This document shows positions 26,140 through 35,737 of a stretch of DNA of 64,000 bases, piece after piece. The notes below the pieces were generated by a model. That model was not told the DNA's origin, did not search any database, and saw only the letters and a program-made list of their open reading frames with translations. The position numbers and the translations under genes are program-made. The stretch's first letter is position 1. Every line of letters begins with the position of its first letter. Source of the DNA: JANQEU01 sp965601455 (lineage in GTDB: Bacteria > Bacteroidota > Bacteroidia > Cytophagales > Cyclobacteriaceae); the NCBI GenBank assembly GCA_965601455.1, contig OZ271831.1, positions 372,001-436,000 on the forward strand. The letters run 5' to 3'.

Positions 26140-28548
26140 ATGTTAAGGAATTACCTGATTGTAGCTCTCAGAAATATTCTGAAGAATAAAACTTTTGTTT
26201 TTATCAATACCCTTGGACTGGGTATAGCTCTGGCCTGTTGCATAACCAGCTATATTCTTGTCGCGTATAACGTTGAATTTGATAATTACTACTCATCCAA
26301 GGAGGTAAAGGACATTTTTAGGACTCACGGCAATGTTGAATTAAGTGGAGGTGATCTGAGAGAGGCCGGGGGAATCCCCAGCCCCATTGCACCAATGGCG
26401 CTGAATGATATTGCAGGTATCAAAAGCTACCTACGAGTCGCCGGAAGTATGTTTGGTTCAAGTGTGAGTTATGTAGATGAGTCTAATGGTATCAATAAGA
26501 CTTTCGGTGAAAACGTAGTATTCGCGGATAGCACACTCTTTGACTTTTTTGATTTTCCCCTAGAAAAAGGAGATCATGCATCATTTGATGATCCATATAG
26601 CCTATACATGAATCAGGAATTGGCAAAAAAATATTTCGGTGATGAAGATCCAATCGGAAAAACACTTACCATAGGCTTTAGAAGAGGAGTTGAAAAACAG
26701 TTTTTCGTTGCTGGAATTCTTGAGGAGATCCCAGTCAATTCTTCCTTGTATCTACCTCTGGTTATTCGTTTCGAACACTTTGTTGAAATTAGAGCAATGG
26801 ATATGGGAGTATGGGGCGATTGGAACGTGCCGGCAACCTTTTTCAAATTAGAAAATCCTGACCAGGCAGCTGAAATAGCAGGCATGTTTGATGCCTATAT
26901 GCCAATCAGAAACGAAGCCTTCCAGGAGCAGGAGGTAAAAAGCTATTCGCTAGTACACTTCAAAGAGAAGATCAATCCGAATGATATGACCTGGTCTTAC
27001 CTCAACACACCCATAAATATCGAGCCGTTGATTGTGTTCGTGGTCTTAGCCGCGATGATTCTAATGATCGCTTGTTTTAATCTCACCAATACTTCGGTTG
27101 CTGTGACGTCTGCCAGGCTGAAGGAGATTGGAATCCGTAAGGCAGTGGGCGCTTATAGACTTCAAATCATGGGGCAATTTATGTTAGAGACCTTGGCAAT
27201 CATATTCCTTTCCTTGGTCGTGGGCTACGCCGTATCAAGACTGATTGTTCCTGAATTTACAACGATGTGGCAGCTGCCTTACACGATGGCGGATTTGAGT
27301 GGCATAAACCTCCTGGTCGCTCTATTGATATTGGTATTTTTTGCCTCTATGCTGGCGGGTATTTATCCTTCCTTTTTTGGCACTAAATTTCATACGGTGG
27401 AGCTGCTTAAGGGCAATGCAAGGATTAAGGGTACAAATTTTTTCACCAGGGGCCTGGTATCTATTCAGTTTGCTATTTCGGTAATTGTATTGGTCGCCGG
27501 AATCATTTTTATCCAGAATACTAAGTATCAGGAAGCTATAGATTTTGGATATGAGAAAGAAAGACTTTTATCCATTGATATTCAGAATGAACAGGATTAT
27601 AGAAGATTTGAAGCCATCCTGAGTTCAGTTCCGCTACTGCAGGAATTTGGTACAACAGAGCATCACATTGGTTTTAGTACCTATCAAAATCCAATCACTT
27701 TTGAAAACGTCGATTACGATGTTTATCATCTTGAATTTGGGGAAAACTACTTTGGGGTGATGGATCTAAATTTCCTTGAAGGTGGACCTGTGGACTATGA
27801 AAAAGCATCCGAAAGAGAAGAGGGCATCATTGTTAGTAAGCAATTCCTTAAAACAGTCGGACTGCAAGGGAATCCAATTGGTCAGTACATAACCGTTCGT
27901 GAAGATCGAAAAAGAATAATGGGTGTGGTGGATGATTTTGTAGACAACATTTTCCGATCAAAGGATCCTGAACCTTACATTTTCTACGCTACCGTTCCTG
28001 AGAGATGGAGACAGGTAGTAGTTAGTGCAGAACCTGAAGATTTATCCGAAATTAATGACCAGTTGGAAAAAGAGTGGACCAACTTGTTCCCCAACAAACC
28101 TTATGTCAGCAGGTTTCAGGAGGACATTCTCTTGTCTGGAGTACAGCAAACCAATCGAAATCTTAAGAAGATATTTCTCTTCCTAACCATCCTTGGTGGC
28201 TTACTTTCAGCTTCGGGAATATTCTCTCTGGCGTCCTTGAACATTGCGAAAAGGACAAAAGAAATCGGAATACGTAAGGCACTTGGTGCTACAATATCCA
28301 ACGTTGTTCTTCTGTTGAACCGGGAATTCATCATCATCCTCGTTGTAGCCGGGATTTTGGGTTCACTCGGGGGCTATTTTGGTACCTCTTGGCTACTGGA
28401 TATGATATATGCATATCACATTCCGATGCATGTCTTTCCGGTAATAGTTGCAGCCCTCATCATATTCATGGTTGGCATCCTGACCACCAGTATGACGACG
28501 CTGAAGGCAGCAAAAGCAAATCCGGTGGATACCCTGAGAGATGAGTGA
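26140..28548 (+). CDS. FtsX/MacB-type ABC permease
   Basis: An 802-residue protein with the duplicated Bacteroidota permease layout. The first helix lies within NTLGLGIALACCITSYILVAYN, then a MacB periplasmic core domain and an FtsX helix block (about 290-420, with LKEIGIRKAVGA). A fifth helix, a second periplasmic core, and a second FtsX block (about 680-800, with TKEIGIRKALGA) follow. Such permeases use a separate MacB-like ATPase, absent here. It follows the CotH gene by 88 bases. Mechanotransmission or lipoprotein/peptide export is typical for the superfamily; the cargo is unknown. Confidence 0.9.
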   Translation: MLRNYLIVALRNILKNKTFVFINTLGLGIALACCITSYILVAYNVEFDNYYSSKEVKDIFRTHGNVELSGGDLREAGGIPSPIAPMALNDIAGIKSYLRVAGSMFGSSVSYVDESNGINKTFGENVVFADSTLFDFFDFPLEKGDHASFDDPYSLYMNQELAKKYFGDEDPIGKTLTIGFRRGVEKQFFVAGILEEIPVNSSLYLPLVIRFEHFVEIRAMDMGVWGDWNVPATFFKLENPDQAAEIAGMFDAYMPIRNEAFQEQEVKSYSLVHFKEKINPNDMTWSYLNTPINIEPLIVFVVLAAMILMIACFNLTNTSVAVTSARLKEIGIRKAVGAYRLQIMGQFMLETLAIIFLSLVVGYAVSRLIVPEFTTMWQLPYTMADLSGINLLVALLILVFFASMLAGIYPSFFGTKFHTVELLKGNARIKGTNFFTRGLVSIQFAISVIVLVAGIIFIQNTKYQEAIDFGYEKERLLSIDIQNEQDYRRFEAILSSVPLLQEFGTTEHHIGFSTYQNPITFENVDYDVYHLEFGENYFGVMDLNFLEGGPVDYEKASEREEGIIVSKQFLKTVGLQGNPIGQYITVREDRKRIMGVVDDFVDNIFRSKDPEPYIFYATVPERWRQVVVSAEPEDLSEINDQLEKEWTNLFPNKPYVSRFQEDILLSGVQQTNRNLKKIFLFLTILGGLLSASGIFSLASLNIAKRTKEIGIRKALGATISNVVLLLNREFIIILVVAGILGSLGGYFGTSWLLDMIYAYHIPMHVFPVIVAALIIFMVGILTTSMTTLKAAKANPVDTLRDE

Positions 28549-28665
28549 TGGCGAAAACTTCTAATTACTAAAAATTAAACTATTTGACGATTATTTATAA
28601 TTATATATATAATATATTCGTCCTATTGCGAGTTTATTAATTTAGTAGTTAGTTAGTTTTCCTAT

Positions 28666-30435
28666 ATGCCGCTCACGACACTTACAACACCACTGGGTAA
28701 GAAGAGAGCTGCGCACTTGTTGAGAAGAACCTGCCACGGCGGGACGGTTGCAGAGGTTGATCTTTTTGCTACATTAACTCCACAAGAAGCAGTTCAACGA
28801 CTGTTTGATTCGGACTTACCCGATCCAGATCTTCCTATCGATCCTTTGACAGGAAACGAATGGATAACCACCGGCACTGCCGAAAGTGAAGAAGATGAAT
28901 TAACAAGATATTTGTTGGCCTGGAAAGTAGGTCAGCTCTTGGGGAGTGGGATAGCTGAAGATAAGAAGCTGTCTTACATTTTTAGAGAGAGAATTGTCCT
29001 TTTTCTTCATACATTGTTCACTTCAAAAGAATCTGTCGTCAGAGATTCAAGGGCTCTGTACTACCAACAGGCTCTTTTCAGGAAATTTGCATTTGATGGG
29101 CAGGATGTTACGATACCATCTGTCGATCCTGAAATGCCAGACACGCTAGCAGCAAGAAATTTACGGCAGTTGACGAAAAAGATATCGGTAGACAATGCGA
29201 TGCTTGTTTTCCTGGATGGGAGACTGAATGTAAAGGGGAGCCCGAATGAAAACTATGCTCGAGAACTCCTGGAGCTGTACTCGATTGGTAGGGGGTTGGA
29301 AGGGAATGTTCCTGAACCTGAGTTTATCGGAGATTATTTTTATTTCACGGAGGAGGATGTTCAGGCCGGAGCTCGAGTATTATCCGGATTCAATATAGAT
29401 ACCACCTTTTCCAATATTGATGAGGAAACGGGTCTTCCAAGAGGAGTAATTAAGGGAGGTATTACTGCTTCAAGTCATGAAGAGGGTGTAAAAGAGTTCA
29501 GTTCGCGTTTAGGCGGGGGAACTGTAGTTCCGGATGAAACACTTCAACTAAGCGGATCAAGCACGGAGGAGAGTATTCTGGATGAGATCAGTCAACTGGT
29601 TGATATTATCTACGATCGGGATGAAACTCCCATTCACGTTTGCAGAAAGATATACCGTTTCTTCGTCTATCATGAGATAGATGAAGGCATCCAGGCTGGA
29701 ATCATTCAGGATATGGCTAACGTGTTTCGAAGTAGCGGTTACCGACTGCAATCCGTATTGACGGCTTTGTTCACTAGTGTTGAGTTCTACGAGGCGGGAG
29801 GTAGCGTTACCGATAACAGTTTCGGCGCCATAATTAAGTCTCCATTAGACCTGGAACTCGGGTTTATAAGGAATTTTGAAATTGAAGTGCCATCATATGT
29901 GACTGACCTTGATAGGTTTTATGAATTTCACGGCGGTTTACTACGATCGATAAGTCAGCAAGGAATGGACTATTATGAGCCCTTTGAAGTAGCTGGGTAT
30001 GCAGCTTATCACCAGTTTCCGATATACAACCGAAGCTGGATTACCACAAATTATTTAACAAACAGGTACGGTTTTATTCAGAGCTCTATTGTTGCTGGCA
30101 TGGATCCGGAGATGGGGCAGGTAAATGTAGTTGACTTTGTTAGGAATAGGTTTGGGTCCATTGCTGCGGATGCGAGAAGCTTAATAATAGCTGTAGCGGA
30201 GTACTTTTTGCCTTCAGCTGATAATCTTGATTTTAATTCAGATACTGGAGAGCTTACGTCAGACAGGTTGAATTACTTCCTTACTGTTTTTCTATTTAGC
30301 CCTCAAATTGATAGCGAGCCTGAGTCAGCATGGACTAATCGATGGAATAACAACCTCGATCCGGAGACAGTTGCCAACCAATTAACAAATTTGTTTAATG
30401 CAATGCTCCAAACACCGGAGTATCAGCTAATGTGA
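28666..30435 (+). CDS. DUF1800 domain protein (second copy)
   Basis: A 589-residue paralogue of the DUF1800 protein at 16296, about 70 residues longer through inserts near ITVPSVDPEMPD and GVIKGGITASSHEEGVKEF. Conserved motifs include KKRAAHLLRRTCHGG, RIVLFLHTLFTSKES, ENYARELLELYSIGRG and FTEEDVQAGARVLSGF. No signal peptide is evident. The gene is preceded by an AT-rich 117-base gap that probably carries the promoter. Its TGA overlaps the ATG of DUF1501. It heads a four-gene set with DUF1501, an outer-membrane barrel and a lipoprotein. Confidence 0.9.
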   Translation: MPLTTLTTPLGKKRAAHLLRRTCHGGTVAEVDLFATLTPQEAVQRLFDSDLPDPDLPIDPLTGNEWITTGTAESEEDELTRYLLAWKVGQLLGSGIAEDKKLSYIFRERIVLFLHTLFTSKESVVRDSRALYYQQALFRKFAFDGQDVTIPSVDPEMPDTLAARNLRQLTKKISVDNAMLVFLDGRLNVKGSPNENYARELLELYSIGRGLEGNVPEPEFIGDYFYFTEEDVQAGARVLSGFNIDTTFSNIDEETGLPRGVIKGGITASSHEEGVKEFSSRLGGGTVVPDETLQLSGSSTEESILDEISQLVDIIYDRDETPIHVCRKIYRFFVYHEIDEGIQAGIIQDMANVFRSSGYRLQSVLTALFTSVEFYEAGGSVTDNSFGAIIKSPLDLELGFIRNFEIEVPSYVTDLDRFYEFHGGLLRSISQQGMDYYEPFEVAGYAAYHQFPIYNRSWITTNYLTNRYGFIQSSIVAGMDPEMGQVNVVDFVRNRFGSIAADARSLIIAVAEYFLPSADNLDFNSDTGELTSDRLNYFLTVFLFSPQIDSEPESAWTNRWNNNLDPETVANQLTNLFNAMLQTPEYQLM

Positions 30436-32141
30436 TGGGAATGAAGAGAAGAAATTTTATACAAAAAATTGGATTTGCAGCTGGTGCACCGATTGCATTT
30501 CAGGGGGTCCCTCTGAAAATCATGGCATCACATCAAAACCTTCAACGGTTGGCCGCACAAAGTGATAATGACAATGTGCTGGTTATTCTTCAGTTGCATG
30601 GCGGAAATGATGGACTGAATATGGTTATTCCTCTTTCGAATTACGATGAATATTACAGCCGTCGTGCAAACATCGCAATCCCTTACAAGGTTGGAAGAAG
30701 AACATTGGTGCCATTAGACAGTACGGTGGCCGGAGATGAGCAGGTGGGTCTACATCCTGATATGCAGGATTTCAAGTACTTATATGATGTTGGAAGGGCG
30801 GCTGTCTTCCAGGGAGTCTCATACCAGAATAATAATGGGTCGCATTTCAGAGGAAGGGACATCTGGTTTATGGGAGGTGATTCTGATGAGTACTTTTCTT
30901 CTGGCTGGATTGGTAGATACTTAAAAGCCACTTATGATCCATTGCAGTATCCCAACGATTTTCCAACAGATGATATGCCAGATCCGCTGGCATTGGAAAT
31001 GGGAAATGATGTGTCTTTATTATTTCACCAAGAAGGAAATATTCCTACATCTATTTCTTTGGGTAGCAGCCCTAACAGTCTGGCCAATCAGATAGAAAAT
31101 CTTGAAGGGTTTGAGGATGAAGGTGTGGATCCGAGAGGTTTACCCCCCGAATTTCTCAACGATTCTCCGTATGGGAAAGAGATGAACTGGATTCTTGGGC
31201 TTGAAGATAAATCTGAAGAGTATATTAAGCGATTAGCCCAAATCTACGAATCCGCTTCAGAGACGTCAGTCACTTATCCCGAGCGCTATCCTTATGTGAG
31301 TTCTGGTGGAAAAGGCAATCCACTGACAGGGCAATTGAAACTGATTGCTCGTCTCTTAGCGGGAGGGGTGAAGACCAAGGTATTTCTTGCAAAAATTGGT
31401 GGGTTTGATACGCATGCAACACAAGTGGAAGCTGGTGATCCTACAATGGGCGTTCATGCAGCACTCATGTATCATATATCTTCAGCAATGAGGGCTTTCC
31501 AGGAAGATTTACGATCACGTGGGATGGAGAATAAGGTTCTTACGCTCACGATGTCGGAATTCGGTCGAAGGGTAGGAAGCAACGGCAGTTATGGAACTGA
31601 TCACGGTACCGGTGGACCGATTTTAATGTTTGGGAGTCGTTTGAACCAAGGTATTTACGGAGTTAATCCGGATATGTCACAAGGCAATGTTGGCCTTCAG
31701 TTTGATTACCGTCAGGTTTATGCAAATATTCTCTTCGATTGGATGGGTGTTGATAAGAGCGTAATAACCAATGATATCTTTTTCCGGAACTTCATCGATG
31801 GTCCTAATCCTGACGGGGGAAATTACGAACCACTGGATTTGATCAATGATGTTGTCTTGGGAGAAAAGGATATCTTACAAGGAAAGTATCGGTTGGATAC
31901 AGTTTATCCAAATCCGGCAAATAAGTATACACAGGCGAAAGTTGTTGTCAACGGACAACAGGATGTAAAGGTGGAGTTAATCGATACCGGTGGAAGAGTG
32001 ATATCAAGGTTACAGCGCAGAGTTGAGCAAGGAGAACATACGTTTAGCTTTCAACTGGATCATGTAAAATCGGGCTTTTACTTTGTGAAAGTTCAGTCTC
32101 AATTATTGAATGAAACACGTAAACTCATCATCCGGCATTAA
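30435..32141 (+). CDS. DUF1501 protein with Tat signal and T9SS sorting domain (second copy)
   Basis: Start chosen at the ATG 30435, which overlaps the DUF1800 stop by one base. GTG at 30432 and ATG at 30441 (MKRRNFIQK, matching the paralogue) are alternatives. A Tat-like signal with RRNFI comes first. DUF1501 motifs GGNDGLNMVIPL, GSHFRGRDIW, GGFDTHATQ, SEFGRR and GTDHGTGGP follow. From about residue 490, VYPNPANKYTQAKV to the end (SGFYFVKV...LIIRH) is a T9SS type A domain. It is therefore predicted to be exported and anchored at the surface. The next gene overlaps its end by 32 bases. Confidence 0.9.
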   Translation: MGMKRRNFIQKIGFAAGAPIAFQGVPLKIMASHQNLQRLAAQSDNDNVLVILQLHGGNDGLNMVIPLSNYDEYYSRRANIAIPYKVGRRTLVPLDSTVAGDEQVGLHPDMQDFKYLYDVGRAAVFQGVSYQNNNGSHFRGRDIWFMGGDSDEYFSSGWIGRYLKATYDPLQYPNDFPTDDMPDPLALEMGNDVSLLFHQEGNIPTSISLGSSPNSLANQIENLEGFEDEGVDPRGLPPEFLNDSPYGKEMNWILGLEDKSEEYIKRLAQIYESASETSVTYPERYPYVSSGGKGNPLTGQLKLIARLLAGGVKTKVFLAKIGGFDTHATQVEAGDPTMGVHAALMYHISSAMRAFQEDLRSRGMENKVLTLTMSEFGRRVGSNGSYGTDHGTGGPILMFGSRLNQGIYGVNPDMSQGNVGLQFDYRQVYANILFDWMGVDKSVITNDIFFRNFIDGPNPDGGNYEPLDLINDVVLGEKDILQGKYRLDTVYPNPANKYTQAKVVVNGQQDVKVELIDTGGRVISRLQRRVEQGEHTFSFQLDHVKSGFYFVKVQSQLLNETRKLIIRH

Positions 32142-32973
32142 AGGTTTAGGAATTACGCTTCTTATGCTTATTTCCTTTGCGGGCAATAGTCAGCAGACCG
32201 AACCTTTCAATATTTATGATCATTTTCTATCCACACAATTCTGGTTGGGAATTCGTACCGGAGTAAATCTTACTCAACCATATGTGGCCGATGAAAATGC
32301 TGGTTTCAGTCCAATCAATTATGAAACGGATCAGCTGGAAAAGGATTATACCAATTTCACTCCGGTGGGTTATCACATCGGTCTGGAGATGAATTTATAT
32401 CATCGAGGGTTCTCTTACGCATTTCAACCAACTTTCAAAAGGTCAGTTTACGAATACACCAGTACTTATGAATGGGGAGATGGATCGGAAACCAATTCGT
32501 TTGAAACCACCGGGGAGGCCAGGCAACGGTTAGACCTCATTGAGTTGCCTTTATTGGTCAAGTATGATATCATTCAAAATGGAAACATCAGACCTTTTGC
32601 CCAATTGGGTGGTTTTTACTCAATTGTAGCCTCAGCACAAAAGGACTTTAAAGTCTCGCAGGTAGACAATCTAGCGGGGTCTGCTTTGGAGTCGAAGGTT
32701 GGTCAGGTATCAATAGGAGTAAGGGACGCGTACCAAAATTTTGCAGGAGTTTTGGGAGGTGCAGGAGTAAACTTTGATTATTTCAATATCAGAACCATTG
32801 TGGATGTAAGCTATCGTATGGCTCTGACGTCGGTCACCCGCCCCAACTATGTGGTAAATGAGTTGGCTTCTTTAGGTGATGTTAACGATAAACTCAACCT
32901 AAGAGATTTGAATATTTCTGTAAGTATGGTATTTCCGTTCAGGTATGTTGATCGACAATTCATGCCCTATTAA
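32110..32973 (+). CDS. Outer-membrane beta-barrel protein (PorT-like)
   Basis: A 287-residue protein with a signal peptide (GLGITLLMLISFAGNSQQ). Alternating-residue beta strands typical of the small OMP_b-brl family follow: FWLGIRTGVNLTQPY at the start, LDLIELPLLVKYDI and IRPFAQLGGFYSIV in the middle, and terminal strands ending DLNISVSMVFPFRY. The start overlaps the DUF1501 end, so it belongs to that operon. By analogy with PorT/PorV neighbours it could assist surface presentation, but this is inference from position. Confidence 0.75.
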   Translation: MKHVNSSSGIKGLGITLLMLISFAGNSQQTEPFNIYDHFLSTQFWLGIRTGVNLTQPYVADENAGFSPINYETDQLEKDYTNFTPVGYHIGLEMNLYHRGFSYAFQPTFKRSVYEYTSTYEWGDGSETNSFETTGEARQRLDLIELPLLVKYDIIQNGNIRPFAQLGGFYSIVASAQKDFKVSQVDNLAGSALESKVGQVSIGVRDAYQNFAGVLGGAGVNFDYFNIRTIVDVSYRMALTSVTRPNYVVNELASLGDVNDKLNLRDLNISVSMVFPFRYVDRQFMPY

Positions 32974-32983
32974 TCCCGGAATT

Positions 32984-34156
32984 ATGAAGAAGATGTTATT
33001 CCTGTTTTCTGTCTTAGTTATCGGTTGTTCCGAAGATCTTCCAGGTCCTAAGGAATCCTTTTTTCGGATATATGACGATGCTAATGCTACTTTGGATTAT
33101 CGACCTATTGATGTTGTTGAAACGACTGAGGGATTTATTGTCCTTGCCGGTACAGTGTTAGATGATACCGATTTTTCCGGTGTTCAACTTATTCAGTTAA
33201 ACAAGCGAGGAGAATTCCTACAGGAAGCTTCTTTTGAGGATCTGGTTGCTCCCGTCGGCAAAATGCATTTGATCGATAGTGTAGCTTACTTTTTTGCGAT
33301 GGACCCCACCTCGTTGCAACCATTCCTTTTAGGAGTAAGCCCAAATCTAAATTTTGAAACTCAGGTTAGTATTCCTTCTCTCAACTACCCGCTGGCATCG
33401 GGAGTTACTTCCGGAGGTCAATTACTACTTGAAAGTTACGACTCTGAGGGTTTGAGAATCGAATTAAGTCTGATTGACCTGGAAGGTAATGTGCAGGAGA
33501 CGGGTAGTTATGACATTGGTCCGGGTACGGATGTTGAACTAGAGATAATTGATCACTACCTCGACCGCAACGAGCGAAGACTTCCTTTCTTCTGTGGGGA
33601 GGTGGGGTCAGGTACCTATTACTTCAATGGATTTTACAACTACAATTTTTCATTGGTGTTCAGTAACCTGGGAGATACCCCTGCCGGAGTGGTTCAAGGT
33701 CAAACCAGTAATGCAGGAATCAGGGCAGTTCTACCCCTTTCAGGTTCAAATTTTGCTGTAGCAGGGTTTCAGTTTGACGAGAATTTTCAACTTGCTGATG
33801 CGGCTATTAACACGGGAGGTATTTCTTCAAGTGTAAATCTCTATCCCGGTGATATGGCCGAATTGAAGTCGTATACGCCGACGGAGATCGTATCATACAG
33901 TGATGGATCAAGAAGCTATACTGTGTTTGCTGCAGAGACAGAATCGAGACAGATTAACTTATATTTTTATGAGTCGGGTTCGGGAGAAATTGCCGGAATC
34001 TATAGGGTAGGCTATCTGTATCCGTATACTCTGGCATCTGTGAAAGTAACTCAAGACAACAGCATATTGGTGTTGGGTACTACTTTCGTTGCCGACCGAT
34101 TTGAACGAGCGGCCCTAACGAAAATTTCAACACAAGAGATCAGGGGCGTTCTCTGA
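32984..34156 (+). CDS. Hypothetical lipoprotein, beta-rich
   Basis: Start set at the ATG 32984, which gives the lipoprotein signal MKKMLFLFSVLVIGC; the open frame extends upstream into the barrel gene. The mature 375-residue protein is beta-rich, with repeats of the type 'GFIVLAGTVLDD', 'QLIQLNKRGEFLQE' and 'DNSILVLGTTF' that resemble propeller blades or delta-60-type repeats. No catalytic motif is recognised. It is the last gene of the second DUF1800/DUF1501 set, 10 bases after the barrel gene. It is possibly a surface or periplasmic binding component. Confidence 0.72.
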   Translation: MKKMLFLFSVLVIGCSEDLPGPKESFFRIYDDANATLDYRPIDVVETTEGFIVLAGTVLDDTDFSGVQLIQLNKRGEFLQEASFEDLVAPVGKMHLIDSVAYFFAMDPTSLQPFLLGVSPNLNFETQVSIPSLNYPLASGVTSGGQLLLESYDSEGLRIELSLIDLEGNVQETGSYDIGPGTDVELEIIDHYLDRNERRLPFFCGEVGSGTYYFNGFYNYNFSLVFSNLGDTPAGVVQGQTSNAGIRAVLPLSGSNFAVAGFQFDENFQLADAAINTGGISSSVNLYPGDMAELKSYTPTEIVSYSDGSRSYTVFAAETESRQINLYFYESGSGEIAGIYRVGYLYPYTLASVKVTQDNSILVLGTTFVADRFERAALTKISTQEIRGVL

Positions 34157-34190
34157 TTCTCACTGAATTTCTTCTAGATTTCTATATTAA

Positions 34191-34220
34191 GTTACTTGAT
34201 ACTATTTCTTGATAAGTAAC
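34191..34220. terminator. Possible hairpin after the DUF1800/DUF1501 operon
   Basis: GTTACTT (34191-34197) and AAGTAAC (34214-34220) are complementary, separated by 16 bases. They lie within the 189-base gap between the lipoprotein and the histidine kinase. No T-run follows closely, so this is only a weak terminator or operator candidate. Nothing else is recognised in the gap. Confidence 0.25.
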
Positions 34221-34345
34221 CAATACCTGACATTAACTTTTGGTTGACTTTATACTAATTCATCAAATGTCTTTTGCACAGCAATTGCACTTCAGGATCA
34301 CATCCTTCATTTTAAAAGCCCGTATCTACTCTATAAATTCACCTT

Positions 34346-35737
34346 ATGGATCTACTCGCAGAACTGCAAAAGATTGAATCACTTCAAAATGTTCCGGTAG
34401 AGCAGCTTGAGTGGTTGCTGGATAAAGGAAACTGTTTAATAGTCAAGAAAGGGGAATACTTGTTTCAACCCGGGCGTCCGATTGATCGGATGTTGATCGT
34501 ATTGAAAGGCCATATCGTGTTGAAAGTGGAGAGAGATGGTCAATTTCAAACAGTTGGAAAGTTTGCGGAGAATTCGATTTCCGGACTATTGCCTTACTCT
34601 AGGGCGACCACCGGTCGAGGTTATGGCGAGGCAATTGTTGAAACACATATTTTGGCTCTTGACCAAAGTTGGTTCAAAGAAATGATTCGGGAATGTCATG
34701 AACTCACTACGGTTCTCGTTCATACGATGAGCACAAGGATTCGGACATTCACCAAACAAGTCCAACAAAACGATAAGATGATTTCTCTAGGGAAATTATC
34801 AGCCGGATTAGCGCATGAATTGAATAACCCATCATCCGCGGTAGTCAGAAGTGCACAGGAATTATCTCGCCAGCTAAAAACGAGACCAGAAGCATTCAAG
34901 AATATCATCAAGGTAGATCTTTCGGATGAAGCTGTTGACCATGTGAATGGAATTCTATTTTCGAAGGTCGCAGAAGGTGTAAAGGATATTCCGCTTATCG
35001 AGAAGTCAAGTATTGAAGATGAGTTACTCGACTGGATGGATGAACATGAAATCGAGGAAAGTGATGAATATGCATCCACTTTCGTCGATTATGGTTTTAC
35101 AGCCGACGATCTTGATGATTTACTGGACCAGGTAGGTAAGCAATACCTGGTTATGGTTCTGGGCTGGATCAACCAGGTTTTATCTACCGAGAAAATTGTG
35201 AGTGAAATCGAAGATGCCTCTCAACGCATTCATGACCTGGTTACTTCTATAAAAGGATATACCCATATGGATCAGGCGCCGGAAAAAGCACCGGAAGATA
35301 TTCATAAAGGACTCAATAGTACGTTGGTGATGTTGAATCACAAACTCAAAAAAATTGAGGTAATTAAGGAATTTGATGAATCAATTCCTTTACCCGAGGT
35401 TTTGGCTGGACCGATGAACCAGGTATGGACTAACCTGATTGATAATGCCATTGACGCAATGGACAACCAACCTAAACAAGTACTTCGTATTAGGACCTAC
35501 CAGGAAGGCAATAATGTGAACGTGGATATAGAAGATTCCGGCACGGGTATTCCAGAAGAGGTACAAGACAATATTTTCGATCCTTTCTTCACTACCAAGG
35601 CTGTAGGAAAAGGCACCGGTATTGGGTTGGAATTTGTTCAGAATATTGTGAAGGCCCAGCATAACGGGCAGATATTTTTGAAATCTAAACCCGGACAAAC
35701 CATATTTACTATCAGTATTCCTATCCAAGCAGAATGA
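34346..35737 (+). CDS. Histidine kinase with N-terminal cyclic-nucleotide-binding domain
   Basis: A 463-residue soluble sensor kinase. Residues 1-125 form a CRP-like cNMP-binding domain (VEQLEWLLDKGNCLIVKKGEYLF, cut for length). A kinase core follows: His157 in GLAHELNNPSSAV, a long helical insert (about 190-290), N-box WTNLIDNAIDAM, G1 EDSGTGIPEEV and G2 GKGTGIGLEFV. No membrane helix is present, so it senses a cytoplasmic signal. The next gene, a receiver fusion, starts in a four-base overlap, making them a cognate pair. The Arg-Ala PBC motif for cAMP is not clear (YSRATTGRGYG), so the ligand is uncertain. Confidence 0.92.
   Translation: MDLLAELQKIESLQNVPVEQLEWLLDKGNCLIVKKGEYLFQPGRPIDRMLIVLKGHIVLKVERDGQFQTVGKFAENSISGLLPYSRATTGRGYGEAIVETHILALDQSWFKEMIRECHELTTVLVHTMSTRIRTFTKQVQQNDKMISLGKLSAGLAHELNNPSSAVVRSAQELSRQLKTRPEAFKNIIKVDLSDEAVDHVNGILFSKVAEGVKDIPLIEKSSIEDELLDWMDEHEIEESDEYASTFVDYGFTADDLDDLLDQVGKQYLVMVLGWINQVLSTEKIVSEIEDASQRIHDLVTSIKGYTHMDQAPEKAPEDIHKGLNSTLVMLNHKLKKIEVIKEFDESIPLPEVLAGPMNQVWTNLIDNAIDAMDNQPKQVLRIRTYQEGNNVNVDIEDSGTGIPEEVQDNIFDPFFTTKAVGKGTGIGLEFVQNIVKAQHNGQIFLKSKPGQTIFTISIPIQAE

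Noticed and set aside
28583..28620. Bacteroidota-type promoter (TTTG and TATATTCG) before the second DUF1800 gene
   Set aside because: The spacing of 26 bases is longer than usual and the region is very AT-rich, so the match could be chance.
34720..35079. 119-codon minus-strand ORF in the histidine kinase
   Set aside because: It is Ser-rich, low complexity and wholly inside a well-supported kinase gene.
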